Shown here piece by piece: positions 16,054-24,759 of a DNA stretch of 64,000 nt; position 1 is the stretch's first letter; the number at the start of each line of letters is the position of its first letter. The notes beneath the pieces were generated by a model. That model saw nothing but the letters and a program-made list of their open reading frames with translations, was not told where the DNA came from and made no database searches. Origin of the DNA: Thalassococcus arenae. GTDB lineage: Bacteria; Pseudomonadota; Alphaproteobacteria; Rhodobacterales; Rhodobacteraceae. The stretch is taken from positions 2,151,001-2,215,000 of the forward strand of contig NZ_JAHRWL010000001.1 in the NCBI RefSeq assembly GCF_019104745.1, in the 5' to 3' direction. The translations under genes were made by a program, and so were the position numbers.

Positions 16054-17193
16054 TCAGCGCGACCTGTGGATATGGGCGCTTTGCACCAGCCCGAAGGCGG
16101 CCATCAGCACCAGCATGGCCGATCCGCCGTAGCTGACCAGCGGCAGCGGCACGCCCACCACCGGCGCCAGACCCATGACCATCGACATGTTCACGGCGAA
16201 GAACAGGAAGAAGGTCAAACCGATCCCGAGCGTGAGCAGCGAGGCGAACCGGTCGCGGTTCTGCAGCGCCGAGGCGACGCAAAACACCGTGATCAGCACG
16301 TAGAGGATCAGCAGCGACACGCCGCCGACGAACCCGAATTCCTCGGCCAGGGTGTTGAAGATGAAGTCGGTGTGTTTTTCCGGCAGGAAGTTCAGCCGGG
16401 ATTGCGTGCCTTGCATGAAGCCGCGCCCCGTCCAGCCGCCCGACCCCATGGCGATCTTGGCCTGGGTGATGTGGTATCCCGCGCTGAGCGGGTCCGAGGC
16501 CGGGTCGAGGAACACGTCGATTCGCCGGTACTGGTAGTCCTTCAACAATTGCCATTCCGTGCCGCGACTGAGCAGGACGACATAGACCGCGCCGATCCCG
16601 CCGGCGATGACGGTCGCGAAATACCCCCAGTGCACACCGGCGAGGAACATCATCAACCCGCCCGCGACCATCAGCAGCAAGGCGGTGCCCAGATCGGGCT
16701 GGGTCAACACCAGAAATGTCGGGATCAGGATGATGACGATGGGCGCCAGCACCCACAGCGGGTGCGAGGTCTTCTTCATCGGCAGCCAGTCGTAATAGGC
16801 GGCGAGGAACATCACCAGCGTGACCTTCATCAGCTCGGAGGGTTGCAGCCGCATGAAACCCAGATCGATCCAGCGTTGCGCACCTCCGCCCGACGCGCCG
16901 AAGAACTCGACCCCCAAAAGCAGCGCCAGCGTGCCCAGATAGGCCAGCAGGGACATGTTTCGCCAGAACCAGATAGGCACCATGGCGATCACGAACATCA
17001 CCGCAAGGCCAAGGGCGAACCGCTTCATCTGGGGCTCGGCCCATGGGCTGAAGGACCCACCGGCGACGGAATAGAGCATCAGGAACCCGACGCTGGCCAC
17101 CGCCGACAGCAAGACCACCAGCGGCCAGTTCAGGTACAGCACCTTGCGCCATCCCGACGGCACGGATTTGACGGTATATTCGAGATAGCTCAT
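16054..17193 (-). CDS. rodA: Rod-shape peptidoglycan glycosyltransferase RodA
   Basis: SEDS-family peptidoglycan polymerase of the elongasome, 379 residues with about ten membrane segments. Visible motifs: RWIDLGFMRLQPSELMK; TQPDLGTALLLM; a large extracellular loop with YQYRRIDVFLDP and GSGGWTGRGFMQGTQSRLNFLPEKHTDFIF; EEFGFVGG; and GLAPVVGVPLPLVSYGGS. All are canonical. The ATG overlaps the mrdA stop codon, giving obligate stoichiometric coupling with its partner transpeptidase PBP2. Confidence 0.97.
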   Translation of the reverse strand: MSYLEYTVKSVPSGWRKVLYLNWPLVVLLSAVASVGFLMLYSVAGGSFSPWAEPQMKRFALGLAVMFVIAMVPIWFWRNMSLLAYLGTLALLLGVEFFGASGGGAQRWIDLGFMRLQPSELMKVTLVMFLAAYYDWLPMKKTSHPLWVLAPIVIILIPTFLVLTQPDLGTALLLMVAGGLMMFLAGVHWGYFATVIAGGIGAVYVVLLSRGTEWQLLKDYQYRRIDVFLDPASDPLSAGYHITQAKIAMGSGGWTGRGFMQGTQSRLNFLPEKHTDFIFNTLAEEFGFVGGVSLLILYVLITVFCVASALQNRDRFASLLTLGIGLTFFLFFAVNMSMVMGLAPVVGVPLPLVSYGGSAMLVLMAAFGLVQSAHIHRSR

Positions 17194-19133
17194 GCCCGCC
17201 CCCGCGCCTGCTCCTCGCGGGTCTGCAATTCGCGCTGCAGCCGTTCCTGCTGGGCGCTGATGCGTCCGCGGTCCTTCTCGGGATAGGCGTCCAGCGGCGG
17301 GGTGTCGCCATAGAGCGCCTGCAGGGTCACGTCGCGCGCGATGGGCGCCGCGGCGGCCGATCCGCCACCGCCATGCTCGACCACAACCGCGACGGCGATC
17401 CTGGGCGCTTCGTAGGGCGCGAAATTGACGAACAGCGCATGATCGCGGCGGTTCCAGGGCAAGTCTTCGTTGCGCGTGACACCACGGGCGCGTTCGGCGG
17501 CGGTGATGTTGCGGACCTGGCTGGTGCCGGTCTTGCCCGCCATGCGGTAGGCCTCGGCGATGATGCGCGAGCCGTAGGCCGTGCCGCGGCGGTTGTTGCT
17601 GACGGCGAACATCGCACGCTGTATCTGGCGCAGGTGGGCGGGGTTCAGCCCCAGATCCTCGCCGCCCTGTTCGGGTGTTTCCACCTCGCTGACCGATTTG
17701 ACAAGACGCGGCGAAACCGACCGCCCGGTGGCCAGCCGCGCGGTCATCACCGCCAATTGCAACGGTGACGTCAGCACGAATCCCTGACCGATCGAGGCGT
17801 TGACCGTGTCGCCGATGACCCATTCGGCGCCGCGCTCGGCGCGCTTCCACGCCTTGTCGGGCATCAGGCCGGACGTCACGGCCGACATCGGCACGTCGTG
17901 CGCGACACCCAGCCCCAAACGGCGCCCCATCGCCGCGATGTTTTCGATCCCGACCTTGAGCGCGAGGTCGTAGTAGTAGACGTCGCAGCTTTCCTTCAGG
18001 CTTTGTTCGAGGTTCATGTGCCCATGGCCCGCACGTTTCCAGCAATGGAAGCGGCGGCCCCCGACTTCGAGATGGCCGGGGCACCAGACGGTCTCGTCAG
18101 GTGCGACGAGACCGGCATCCAGCGCCGCCATCGCGGTCACCATCTTGAAGGTCGACCCGGGAGGATAGGCGTCCTGCACCGTCTTTGACGCAAGCGGTCG
18201 GTGGTCGTTGTCGCGCAACGCGGCATAGTCGGCCACGGAAATCCCACGCACGAACTTGTTGGGGTCGTAAGAGGGCGACGAGGCGATGGTCAACAGATCG
18301 CCGTTTTGCACGTCCATCACCACCACCGAGGCCGATTCCGAACCCAGCCGCGCCTTGACGTATTCCTGCAGCCTGCTGTCGACGGTCAGTTGCATGTCGG
18401 AACCGGGCTGCCCCTCGCGGCGGTCAAGTTCACGCATCACCCGGCCCAGGTTGTTGACCTCGAGCCGCTTGTCGCCAGCCCGACCGCGCAGGACTTCCTC
18501 GTATTTCGCCTCGATCCCGACCTTGCCGACCTGGAACCGCGGGATCCGCAACAGCGGCGGGGGGTCTTCGTAGCGCGCCAGGTCGCGTTCCGAGACAGGG
18601 CCGACATAACCCGCCAGATGCGCGAAGGTGTCACCATGCGGGTAAAGCCGGCTGAGACCGACCTCGGGCTGCACGCCTGGCAGGGCCGGGCCGTTGGCGG
18701 CGACGCGGCTCAACTCCTCCCAGCTGATGCGGTCGGCGACGGTAACGGCCACGTCGGGGCGCGAGCGTTCGATCTCGGACAGGGCGCGATTGATGTCGTC
18801 GTCTTCCAGTTCGATCAACGCCGACAGCCGGGCGATAACGTCCTCGACATTGCCCGCGTCTTCCTTGACCAGCGTGATGCGGTAGGTGGGTTCGTTGTCG
18901 GCGATGACGATTCCGTTGCGGTCGAAGATGCGGCCGCGGGCGGGCGGGATCGCCCGGATCGAGATGCGGTTTTCCTCGGCCAGCAGCCGGAACTCGTCGG
19001 CCTGTTCGACCTGCATGTACCGCATGCGACCCGCAAGCACCGCGGCAAAGGCCACCTGCGACCCGCCCAGGATCAACCCGCGCCGGGTGATCCGGCGGGC
19101 ACTGTCGGCGTTGTCCTTCGGCGTCCGTTTCAT
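17190..19133 (-). CDS. mrdA: Penicillin-binding protein 2 (elongasome D,D-transpeptidase)
   Basis: Cross-links peptidoglycan during lateral wall growth. The 647-residue protein has a short cytoplasmic tail, a membrane anchor (residues about 16-38), a dimerisation domain with PPARGRIFDRNGIVIADN, and a transpeptidase domain. The domain has active-site PPGSTFKM (Ser of STFK), the SCD triad motif in KESCDVYYYD, and KTGTSQ. Cysteines in WCPGHLEVGGRRFHCW are shared with other PBP2 proteins. The start at ATG 19133 overlaps the mreD stop; the open frame continues upstream but reads as mreD antisense there. Confidence 0.97.
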   Translation of the reverse strand: MKRTPKDNADSARRITRRGLILGGSQVAFAAVLAGRMRYMQVEQADEFRLLAEENRISIRAIPPARGRIFDRNGIVIADNEPTYRITLVKEDAGNVEDVIARLSALIELEDDDINRALSEIERSRPDVAVTVADRISWEELSRVAANGPALPGVQPEVGLSRLYPHGDTFAHLAGYVGPVSERDLARYEDPPPLLRIPRFQVGKVGIEAKYEEVLRGRAGDKRLEVNNLGRVMRELDRREGQPGSDMQLTVDSRLQEYVKARLGSESASVVVMDVQNGDLLTIASSPSYDPNKFVRGISVADYAALRDNDHRPLASKTVQDAYPPGSTFKMVTAMAALDAGLVAPDETVWCPGHLEVGGRRFHCWKRAGHGHMNLEQSLKESCDVYYYDLALKVGIENIAAMGRRLGLGVAHDVPMSAVTSGLMPDKAWKRAERGAEWVIGDTVNASIGQGFVLTSPLQLAVMTARLATGRSVSPRLVKSVSEVETPEQGGEDLGLNPAHLRQIQRAMFAVSNNRRGTAYGSRIIAEAYRMAGKTGTSQVRNITAAERARGVTRNEDLPWNRRDHALFVNFAPYEAPRIAVAVVVEHGGGGSAAAAPIARDVTLQALYGDTPPLDAYPEKDRGRISAQQERLQRELQTREEQARGRA

Positions 19134-19669
19134 AGCGCACGTCCCATCGCGTCGAACTCGCCCGGGCTGGCGCGGCGCACGCGCAAGACCAGCCATGACA
19201 GGCCCACCACCACCGGGTAGATCAGCACCGTAAACCCGTATTGCGACAGGGCCAGAAGAAATCGCTCGGGCGCGACAATCAAGATCCCCAGCACCAGTCG
19301 ATACACGATCGTGATGACAAGCAGGATGGCTGCGACGGTCAGCCATTCCGGTGCGAAGGTGCCGTCGCGCAAACGGCGTTCGCGGCGTTTCAGCCATTCT
19401 GCCGCCAGCAGCACCAGCACAGCCCAAAGGCCCGGCGGGCGCTGGAACAGCAAATCGGCCAGCAACATCAGGGCCGCTATGGCCGGGGCCGGCACAAAAT
19501 CGGGTCGGCGCATCGCCCAGGCGAATGTCAGCGCGACCAGCAGGTCGGGCCCCGCGATGGCATCGGGCAAGGCGCGCAGCGGTAGCAGGTGGAAGAAGAT
19601 CACCACCATTCCAAGCGCCAGGTAGACCGCCCGCATAGACCAGACCTGGCGGGGGCTTTGCTCAGCCAT
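19130..19669 (-). CDS. mreD: Rod-shape-determining membrane protein MreD
   Basis: A 179-residue integral membrane protein with about five hydrophobic helices, poorly conserved as usual for MreD. Identification relies on size, hydropathy and position between mreC and mrdA. The FHLLPLRALPDAIAGPDLLV segment, with its conserved PD, supports it. It overlaps mreC by 8 nt and mrdA by 4 nt. Confidence 0.9.
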   Translation of the reverse strand: MAEQSPRQVWSMRAVYLALGMVVIFFHLLPLRALPDAIAGPDLLVALTFAWAMRRPDFVPAPAIAALMLLADLLFQRPPGLWAVLVLLAAEWLKRRERRLRDGTFAPEWLTVAAILLVITIVYRLVLGILIVAPERFLLALSQYGFTVLIYPVVVGLSWLVLRVRRASPGEFDAMGRAL

Positions 19670-20582
19670 CGCCGCCTCCTTCGCCGGTCTCGGCAGGCGG
19701 TTCCCGATCGCTCCCGGGCAGCGCCTGCGGCAGGATCAGCGCCGAAGGCGTCGTCACCCGGCGGGCGCCGTGGTCGCGCAACACGCGCAGGAATTCCAGC
19801 CGTTCGTAATCCGCCGCCAGCCGCACCCGCAGCCGCCCGCCGGGATCGCGGGCGACCTGGCCGATCAACAGGCCTGGGGGAAAGACTTCGCCGTCGCCGC
19901 TCGTGACGATGCGGTCGCCGGGCCGGACCTGGCTGGGGTCTTCGAGGAAATCCACCGGCGGAGCCGAGCTGTTGTCGCCCACAACCAGCGCGCGTTGTCC
20001 CGAAGGCTGGATCGTCGCCGGGATACGGCTGGTCGCATCGGTCAACAGGATCACGCGAGACGTATTGGCACCGACGCCCGAAATCCGGCCGACCAGCCCG
20101 ATGCCGTCCATTGTTGCCCAGCCGTCAACAATCCCGTCGCGCGATCCCACATTGATCAGGACCGACTGGCGGAACGGCGACCCGCTATCGGCCAACACCA
20201 CGCCGGTGATGTAGGTCAGGCGCGGGTCGTGCTGGACGTTGTTGAGATTGCGCAGCTCGGCGTTTTCCTGTTCCAGCTGCAACGCGGCCTCTTTCCAGGC
20301 GGTCATCTGGCGCAGTTCGCGGCGCAGTTCCTGGTTTTGCTGGTAGATGTTCTGGTAGCTCTGGAAGTCGCGGAAGATGCGCACCGTTGCCGTGACCGGT
20401 GCCATCGCCCAATCCATCCGCGGCACGACGGCATCCACGACCTGCGCGCGAAACCGTTCGACCCGCGGGCTGTCGATCCGCCACAGCAGGAACAGGCCCG
20501 TCAACGCCAGCACGAGAATGGCCAGCATCAGCCGCTTCAGCGGCCCGGTGAAATCCTCGCTGGTGCTGCGATCGCGCGCCAA
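19662..20582 (-). CDS. mreC: Rod-shape-determining protein MreC
   Basis: Periplasmic scaffold of the elongasome that links MreB, PBP2 and RodA; 306 residues. One N-terminal membrane segment (LMLAILVLALTGLFLLWRI) is followed by a coiled coil (IYQQNQELRRELRQMTAWKE) and the MreC beta-domain with VVLADSGSPFRQSVLINVG, DGIVDGWATMDGIGLVGRI and RVILLTDATSRIPATI. The start codon is TTG at 20582-20580, placed 4 nt after the strong Shine-Dalgarno sequence GGGGAGG. No ATG lies nearby in frame. Confidence 0.95.
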   Translation of the reverse strand: MARDRSTSEDFTGPLKRLMLAILVLALTGLFLLWRIDSPRVERFRAQVVDAVVPRMDWAMAPVTATVRIFRDFQSYQNIYQQNQELRRELRQMTAWKEAALQLEQENAELRNLNNVQHDPRLTYITGVVLADSGSPFRQSVLINVGSRDGIVDGWATMDGIGLVGRISGVGANTSRVILLTDATSRIPATIQPSGQRALVVGDNSSAPPVDFLEDPSQVRPGDRIVTSGDGEVFPPGLLIGQVARDPGGRLRVRLAADYERLEFLRVLRDHGARRVTTPSALILPQALPGSDREPPAETGEGGGDG

Positions 20583-20661
20583 GGTGCCTCCCCAGTGTCA
20601 TGTCTTTGATACAAGACCGGCCGGGCAGGGGACAATCACGCTTTCCGGCGGCCGAGTGGTC

Positions 20662-21735
<1,074 letters not shown>

Positions 21736-21927
21736 TCAATGCCCCATGGGCCCGCGACTCGTCAGTCGGGACCGCTGGCTCTTATAGGCCCCCTTGCAGC
21801 CCGGTGAAAGGGCCACGTAGGGGCAAATCAGCGGGGAACCGCTTCACTGAATTGTCCCCTGGTTGCCCAATTCCTGCCCGCGTTGCGCAGAAGACTGCCG
21901 CCAGAGGCAGGAAAACGGATTGCGACG

Positions 21928-22908
21928 ATGTTGAAAGTGGCGACCGCGGTCATTGGCGGGTTCATCGGGTTGGTCACGATGGCCGGCATGGCCGATTTCG
22001 GGTATCAATCCTACCGGGCCGGGCAGTCGCCGCTGGAATTCGGCCTGGAGGGCTGGGTCGCCTCGGTGGCCGAACGCGGTGCCGCGGCGGGAGACCGGTC
22101 GCGGGCCCAGCAGAACGACCCGGTGACGCAACTTGCCGCCCTGCGCGACCTTTTGCCCGAGGCGCCCGCCGGTTGGCAACGGCAGACCTGGAGCGCGGCG
22201 CAGAAGGATCTGTTGAAATCCTGGTCCGACGACCCCGCGCCGCCGCACGAGGAACTCGAGGCGATCGCCGCCGAGGAACAGAAACCGCGGGTCGGATTGT
22301 TCGGGGTCAGCGACCTGATGAACAAGAACAGCGTCACCCGGTCGTCCCGCGAAGAAAGCTGGGTCTACGTCCGGGGTCGCGACCGCGTCGTGTTGCGCCT
22401 GCGCCGCGTCGAACCGGCCGGTCCACCATCCACGTTGGTCGAGGCCGTCGCACTGGAAGTCTCCAACCAGTCGGCGTGGGAACGCTCCGAGATGTATTTC
22501 GCCCGCTACGGCGGGGTGGTCTACGAAGAGCACACCTCCGAGTTCGAGGCGCGCCCCTATCGCAGCTTTTCGGGCATCCTGGGGCCACGAGACGGGACGC
22601 ATTTCAAGATTACCGTTCAGGCCAAGGCGTCCGAGCAAACCATCCGGACGATCCTGACCAAGATCGGCTATGGCCGCCTGCGCGCCGAGTTGCGTCCTGC
22701 AGGTCAGGCCCCTGTCAGCGCCGCCGCCGAAGCCGAATTGCGCGCCGCGCGCGCCGCAGAACAGGCGCGCATCGCCGCATTGCGCCGGGCAGAGCAATTG
22801 GAACGTGACCGGGTCGAGCGTGTCCTTGAAGGTCGCACCGGCAGCGCGCGCGACGGTCGATCCTGCACCCAGCACAAGGGACAATGGGTTTGCGGACTGC
22901 TGGATTGA
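21928..22908 (+). CDS. Membrane-anchored protein of unknown function, tandem-paralog member 1
   Basis: I do not recognise a characterised family. The 326-residue protein has one N-terminal membrane segment (residues about 5-24), a motif LPEAPAGW (76-83), a strand-helix unit KITVQAKASEQTIRTIL (227-243) and an Ala/Arg/Glu-rich probable coiled coil (265-300). The C-terminal tail carries a Cys pair (Cys313, Cys322). The start at ATG 21928 directly precedes the membrane segment; an upstream TTG at 21883 lacks support. It diverges from mreB and overlaps the next gene by 25 nt. The LPxAPxGW and strand-helix motifs recur in the next two proteins. Confidence 0.8.
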   Translation: MLKVATAVIGGFIGLVTMAGMADFGYQSYRAGQSPLEFGLEGWVASVAERGAAAGDRSRAQQNDPVTQLAALRDLLPEAPAGWQRQTWSAAQKDLLKSWSDDPAPPHEELEAIAAEEQKPRVGLFGVSDLMNKNSVTRSSREESWVYVRGRDRVVLRLRRVEPAGPPSTLVEAVALEVSNQSAWERSEMYFARYGGVVYEEHTSEFEARPYRSFSGILGPRDGTHFKITVQAKASEQTIRTILTKIGYGRLRAELRPAGQAPVSAAAEAELRAARAAEQARIAALRRAEQLERDRVERVLEGRTGSARDGRSCTQHKGQWVCGLLD

Positions 22909-23723
22909 GAGCCAATCCGGCGCTGCGCTGGCTTGTCGTTGCGGCGATGCTGGCAGTCGGCGTCGTTGCGTCGGCCGCGACCTATGTCCTGACTTCGCGC
23001 TATGTTATATCAGAGCTTGAGCGCGATCCCGGCGCGGTCGACCGTGCTTTCGCGTTGCTATCCTGGCGCCGGGGCGGCGCGGATCAGCCGCCGGATTTCG
23101 CTGTGCGGACCCATGACGACAAGCGGCGCCTCGCACGCCGGATCGACGCGCTGTACCCCGCGCCCGGCGACGGTTGGACCCGGCGCCCCTTCGAGGCGGC
23201 AGATTTCTGGCGCCTGCGTCCCGATCTGGCCCATTGCGACGGGCGTCACGACCGGCCCAGCATGGTAGAATACTTTCAGGGCCCCGGCGATGGCTGCCCG
23301 ATGAAGCCCGGAGAGGCCGGCGCCGTCGTCTACGAACGTGGCAGCGCGCTGATCGTGCTGTCGGCCAAGTTCTCGCGCGATGGCGCGCGCAGCGGTCCAC
23401 GCTATTCCAGCGGTGGTTTGCCGACGGTCATGCGTTTCAGCTTCGGAGACGACTACTACGACACCGAATACCCCGATTTCCTGCGCCATCGCGGGCTGCG
23501 CTTCGGGCGTCTGCCGAACAACGATCCGACGCGTCGCGGCCCCGTGCAGAACTTGCCGTTGCGGGTCTACGGGGTGGGGCGTGACGACGGTGTGCTGCGG
23601 GTCTTTGTCGCCGCGCGCGCACCTCAGGGTGAAGTCAAGCGCCTGCTGATGCGGATGGATGCCCGGATGATCGACGCGCTGCTGGCGCCACCGGGGGCGG
23701 CGCGACTGCAACGGCATGATTGA
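22884..23723 (+). CDS. Membrane-anchored protein of unknown function, tandem-paralog member 2
   Basis: A 279-residue protein with one membrane segment (about 15-37) and a probable periplasmic domain. The motif YPAPGDGW (91-98) corresponds to LPEAPAGW of the upstream protein, and RVFVAARAPQGEVKRLLMRM (239-258) to its strand-helix unit. VVYERGSALIVLSAKF (148-163) also parallels WVYVRGRDRVVLRLR there. It has a Cys pair in the middle (Cys118, Cys138) rather than at the C terminus. ATG 22884 lies within the end of the preceding gene, indicating coupled translation. Function unknown. Confidence 0.78.
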   Translation: MGLRTAGLRANPALRWLVVAAMLAVGVVASAATYVLTSRYVISELERDPGAVDRAFALLSWRRGGADQPPDFAVRTHDDKRRLARRIDALYPAPGDGWTRRPFEAADFWRLRPDLAHCDGRHDRPSMVEYFQGPGDGCPMKPGEAGAVVYERGSALIVLSAKFSRDGARSGPRYSSGGLPTVMRFSFGDDYYDTEYPDFLRHRGLRFGRLPNNDPTRRGPVQNLPLRVYGVGRDDGVLRVFVAARAPQGEVKRLLMRMDARMIDALLAPPGAARLQRHD

Positions 23724-23783
23724 CGCCAATCAGCGTCGCATTTCTGCCGGTTTCGAAGAAAACGGTCTTGAACAAAAAAACCA

Positions 23784-24641
23784 ATGGATAGCGTCATGAA
23801 ATATATCGCTTTTTTCCTTTTCGTCCTTGTCGCGGCAGCCGGGATCGGCGGCGCGGACTACTTCAATCAGAAACGCCTTGCGCAGGGGGATTTCGATTCC
23901 CGCAGATATGTCGCCAGTCTGATCGAACGGCTCGACGGGTCCGGCGGTGTCATCGGGATGGCGTTCCGCAAATCCTCGATGGTCACATCGGCCCTGCCGA
24001 CGGCGCCGGAAGGCTGGACAGCGGTGCACTGGATGGACGTGCCTTATGGCTATGCCTATAGCGCGGCACAGGAAAAGGCGCTGGATTTCCACCTGACCAA
24101 GGCCGTCGGCAATCCGGAGATTTTCGACCGCATCACCGACGAGGATGTCGCGTTCTTCGAAGCCTACATGGCCGACACCACGCGCATCTACCAGAACGAC
24201 GACAGTTACTTCGAGCTGTCGATCGACGTCGAAGGGGTCGAAATCGGCAGCGCCGTCTGGCGTGAATACGACGCGCTGGTGCAAGCGTATTTCGACAAAG
24301 CGACCCGCCGCAGCGCCTATGCCGAATTCCAGGGACTGGCCTGGACCGAATTGCACGGCCCGATCGAGGCCGCCGACAATGGTGGTCTGCCGCATCGCCT
24401 GCGCGCGTTCGAGGCCGAGATGGGCAAGGTCACGCTCTACATGGAAACCCGGGCCCCGGACGTTCTGATCGACAGATTCCTGGCTTCGATCGATCTGACC
24501 AACCTGCATGCGCTCAACGACCATGAGGCGGCGCGCGTCGCTCAGGTCGCGGCGATGGATGCGCCCGGATCGGCGGTCGTCGTCGACCGCGCCGCGGGGG
24601 GATGCGGGGCCGGACAGTTCTGTTCGGCAAGCCGCGACTGA
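23784..24641 (+). CDS. Exported or membrane-anchored protein of unknown function, tandem-paralog member 3
   Basis: A 285-residue protein whose N terminus (MDSVMKYIAFFLFVLVAAAG) is a signal peptide or anchor. LPTAPEGW (71-78) and TLYMETRAPDVLIDRFLASI (217-236) match the motifs of the two preceding proteins. Like member 1 it ends in a short tail with two cysteines (Cys274, Cys280). An internal ATG at 23796 is an alternative start. The ribosome-binding site is weak (A-rich). It follows member 2 after 60 nt on the same strand. Function unknown. Confidence 0.78.
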   Translation: MDSVMKYIAFFLFVLVAAAGIGGADYFNQKRLAQGDFDSRRYVASLIERLDGSGGVIGMAFRKSSMVTSALPTAPEGWTAVHWMDVPYGYAYSAAQEKALDFHLTKAVGNPEIFDRITDEDVAFFEAYMADTTRIYQNDDSYFELSIDVEGVEIGSAVWREYDALVQAYFDKATRRSAYAEFQGLAWTELHGPIEAADNGGLPHRLRAFEAEMGKVTLYMETRAPDVLIDRFLASIDLTNLHALNDHEAARVAQVAAMDAPGSAVVVDRAAGGCGAGQFCSASRD

Positions 24642-24759
24642 GCGGCGCTTTTTGCCGCCCAAGTCGGTTTTGATGCCGCAAATGTCGGCTGGGCGGTGCG
24701 AAATCCGGTGCGTGCTGTAAATCTCTCGCTACCCCTGCGAAAGACGGAGCAAGCCGCCC

